This document shows, one piece after another, positions 4,324 through 5,364 of a stretch of DNA of 5,364 bases (within the stretch, counting starts at the first letter, position 1; every line of letters begins with the position of its first letter). A model generated the notes under the pieces. The model saw only the letters and a list, made by a program, of their open reading frames with translations, did not search any database and was not told the origin of the DNA. The stretch is taken from the NCBI GenBank assembly GCA_016218275.1, contig JACREK010000101.1:1-5364 (forward strand). The letters are read 5' to 3'. The DNA is from Candidatus Gottesmanbacteria bacterium. Lineage in GTDB: Bacteria; Patescibacteriota; Microgenomatia; 2-02-FULL-39-11. Position numbers and translations under genes: made by a program.

Positions 4324-5364
4324 ATGGAAGAAAAGGTTGTGTTGGAACTAAGGACGCCAAAGACTGCCGAGGAGACGCCCGAGAGCATGCAGCAGGTGTT
4401 TGCCGCGCTTTTCCCCGGCGGCCATATCCCCCACTGGAAAAGGCTCTGGATAAAAGTGAGGACTCTTTCTTTTGAAATAGGCAGTTTCAACCAAACAATC
4501 CATTTTTATGCGGTAGTACCAAAATCTTTCCGTACTTTCATGGAAAGCCAGCTTACTTCCCAATACCCCAAAGTACTTATCACCGAAACACCCGACTATA
4601 TAGGCAACATCACTAAATCTCCATATCTTGCCATAGGTAACCTCCAACTTGCCTCTGCCTTTTACTACCCCATAAAAACTTTTAAAGAATTCAAAGAGCT
4701 TGATCCCCTGTCTTCAATTGTCGGGGTACTGTCAAAACTTGGGAGTCAGGAAAAAGCTCTCATCCAGATAGTTATCGAGCCGCCGCATTTCAACTGGCAG
4801 CATATGGTAGAAAGCATGGTGACACGAGGTCTGCCCGATCCCACACCAAGAGCTCCAGAGCGGACCAAACAATTCCCCCATGCCCGGATGATTGAGGAAA
4901 AAATAAATCAAAGCGGTTATCGAACTTATATCAGACTTTTGGTGGGGGCAGAAACAGACCAGCAGGCAAAAAACCTTTTGTTTAACTTATCCGGTGCTTT
5001 TGGCGCTTTTGCTTTTGGAGAAGGAAACAGACTGATACTTAAAAGACCCAGGCTTTTCTGGAAAAAAGTAATTTTTAACCGGATTTTAAAAAGGGAAAAA
5101 AGCCATTTTCCCAGACACCAGATACTCAACACCGCGGAACTGGCTACCCTTTTTCACCCGCCAACTATGCTTTTGGCAGGAATTAAAAATATCGCCTGGG
5201 GAAGAAGTCTGGTTGGCGAGCCGCCGCAAAATCTGCCGATTGCCCAAGGATTGGCAGATGAAGAAAAAGCCAAAATCAACTTTTTTGCCAAAGCGGAATT
5301 TAAAAATGCCTCTACCACTTTCGGTATAAAAAAAGAAGACCGCCGCAAGCACATGTATATCATC
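4324..5364 (+). CDS. VirD4/TraG-like conjugation-type ATPase, N-terminal part, 3' end cut by window edge
   Basis: The visible 347 codons stay open to the window edge. Segments recall the N-terminal region of the CPR-type VirD4/TraG-like ATPases annotated as type IV secretion or DNA-transfer proteins: IHFYAVVPKSFRTFMESQL (59-77); ALIQIVIEP (145-153); LNTAELATLFHPPT (268-281), followed by the EPPQNLP stretch (299-305); and FGIKKEDRRKHMYII (333-347), which in the family leads directly into the Walker A loop beyond the window edge. The family is thought to couple ATP hydrolysis to DNA or protein transfer at the membrane. The start is uncertain: ATG 4324 is chosen because family-like sequence begins right after it. 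ATG 4309 is in frame but lies inside the repeat element, and a stop at 4291-4293 blocks further extension. Neither start has a clear ribosome site. No membrane segment is visible, although as I recall many relatives carry one at the N-terminus, so the 5' end may have been altered. Confidence 0.8.
   Translation, partial: MEEKVVLELRTPKTAEETPESMQQVFAALFPGGHIPHWKRLWIKVRTLSFEIGSFNQTIHFYAVVPKSFRTFMESQLTSQYPKVLITETPDYIGNITKSPYLAIGNLQLASAFYYPIKTFKEFKELDPLSSIVGVLSKLGSQEKALIQIVIEPPHFNWQHMVESMVTRGLPDPTPRAPERTKQFPHARMIEEKINQSGYRTYIRLLVGAETDQQAKNLLFNLSGAFGAFAFGEGNRLILKRPRLFWKKVIFNRILKREKSHFPRHQILNTAELATLFHPPTMLLAGIKNIAWGRSLVGEPPQNLPIAQGLADEEKAKINFFAKAEFKNASTTFGIKKEDRRKHMYII

Noticed and set aside
4290..4475. 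Plus-strand open frame of 61 codons starting in the repeat
   Set aside because: It overlaps the VirD4-like gene in another frame and its first part is repeat DNA; there is no protein-like pattern.
1..5364. Recoded stop codon (UGA as glycine, known in some CPR lineages)
   Set aside because: All genes read fully with the standard code, the visible stops are TAA, and no conserved glycine position is encoded by TGA.

Overview
The window looks like a chromosomal segment of a candidate phyla radiation (CPR/Patescibacteria) bacterium, possibly Microgenomates-like. The evidence is a VirD4/TraG-like ATPase of the kind widespread in CPR genomes, short AT-rich heptamer arrays, and compact palindromic elements filling the spaces between genes. 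This placement rests on remembered family resemblance, not a search. Genes use the standard code and all three complete genes whose ends are visible stop at TAA.

Layout. Positions 1220 to 1 (minus) encode the M50 site-2 protease RseP, missing only its last residues at the window edge. Positions 1221-1436 hold a composite palindromic repeat and a TATAAT box lying just before a plus-strand gene at 1437-3092. That gene encodes a 551-residue protein with a nucleoside-phosphorylase-like C-terminal half that resembles the DUF6909 family. A 58-bp double-hairpin element at 3099-3156 fills the convergent gap to frr (ribosome recycling factor, minus, 3741-3160). From 3742 to 3904 there is an AT-rich stretch with a heptamer array, a 16-bp perfect palindrome and a REP-like element. 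Next comes a very AT-rich small GIY-YIG nuclease gene (3905-4183), then a 98-bp REP-like element whose left part repeats the one before the gene. From 4324 to the right edge runs the N-terminal 347 codons of the VirD4-like ATPase, ending just before the expected Walker A motif.

How the pieces relate. frr and rseP are housekeeping genes on the same strand, and many bacteria keep them in one cluster (pyrH-frr-uppS-cdsA-dxr-rseP). Here an opposite-strand gene of uncertain function sits between them, with a repeat element on each side. Every gap between genes carries an element beginning TGTCAT and/or ending ATGACA.

The two most interesting observations are these. First, the GIY-YIG gene is bracketed by structured repeats, with a compensatory base-pair change between the two copies; this suggests a nuclease/REP mobile unit. 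Second, repeat-type DNA (heptamer arrays and a palindrome) appears to have been taken up in frame inside rseP, enlarging the PDZ domain and one linker while leaving the catalytic motifs intact.
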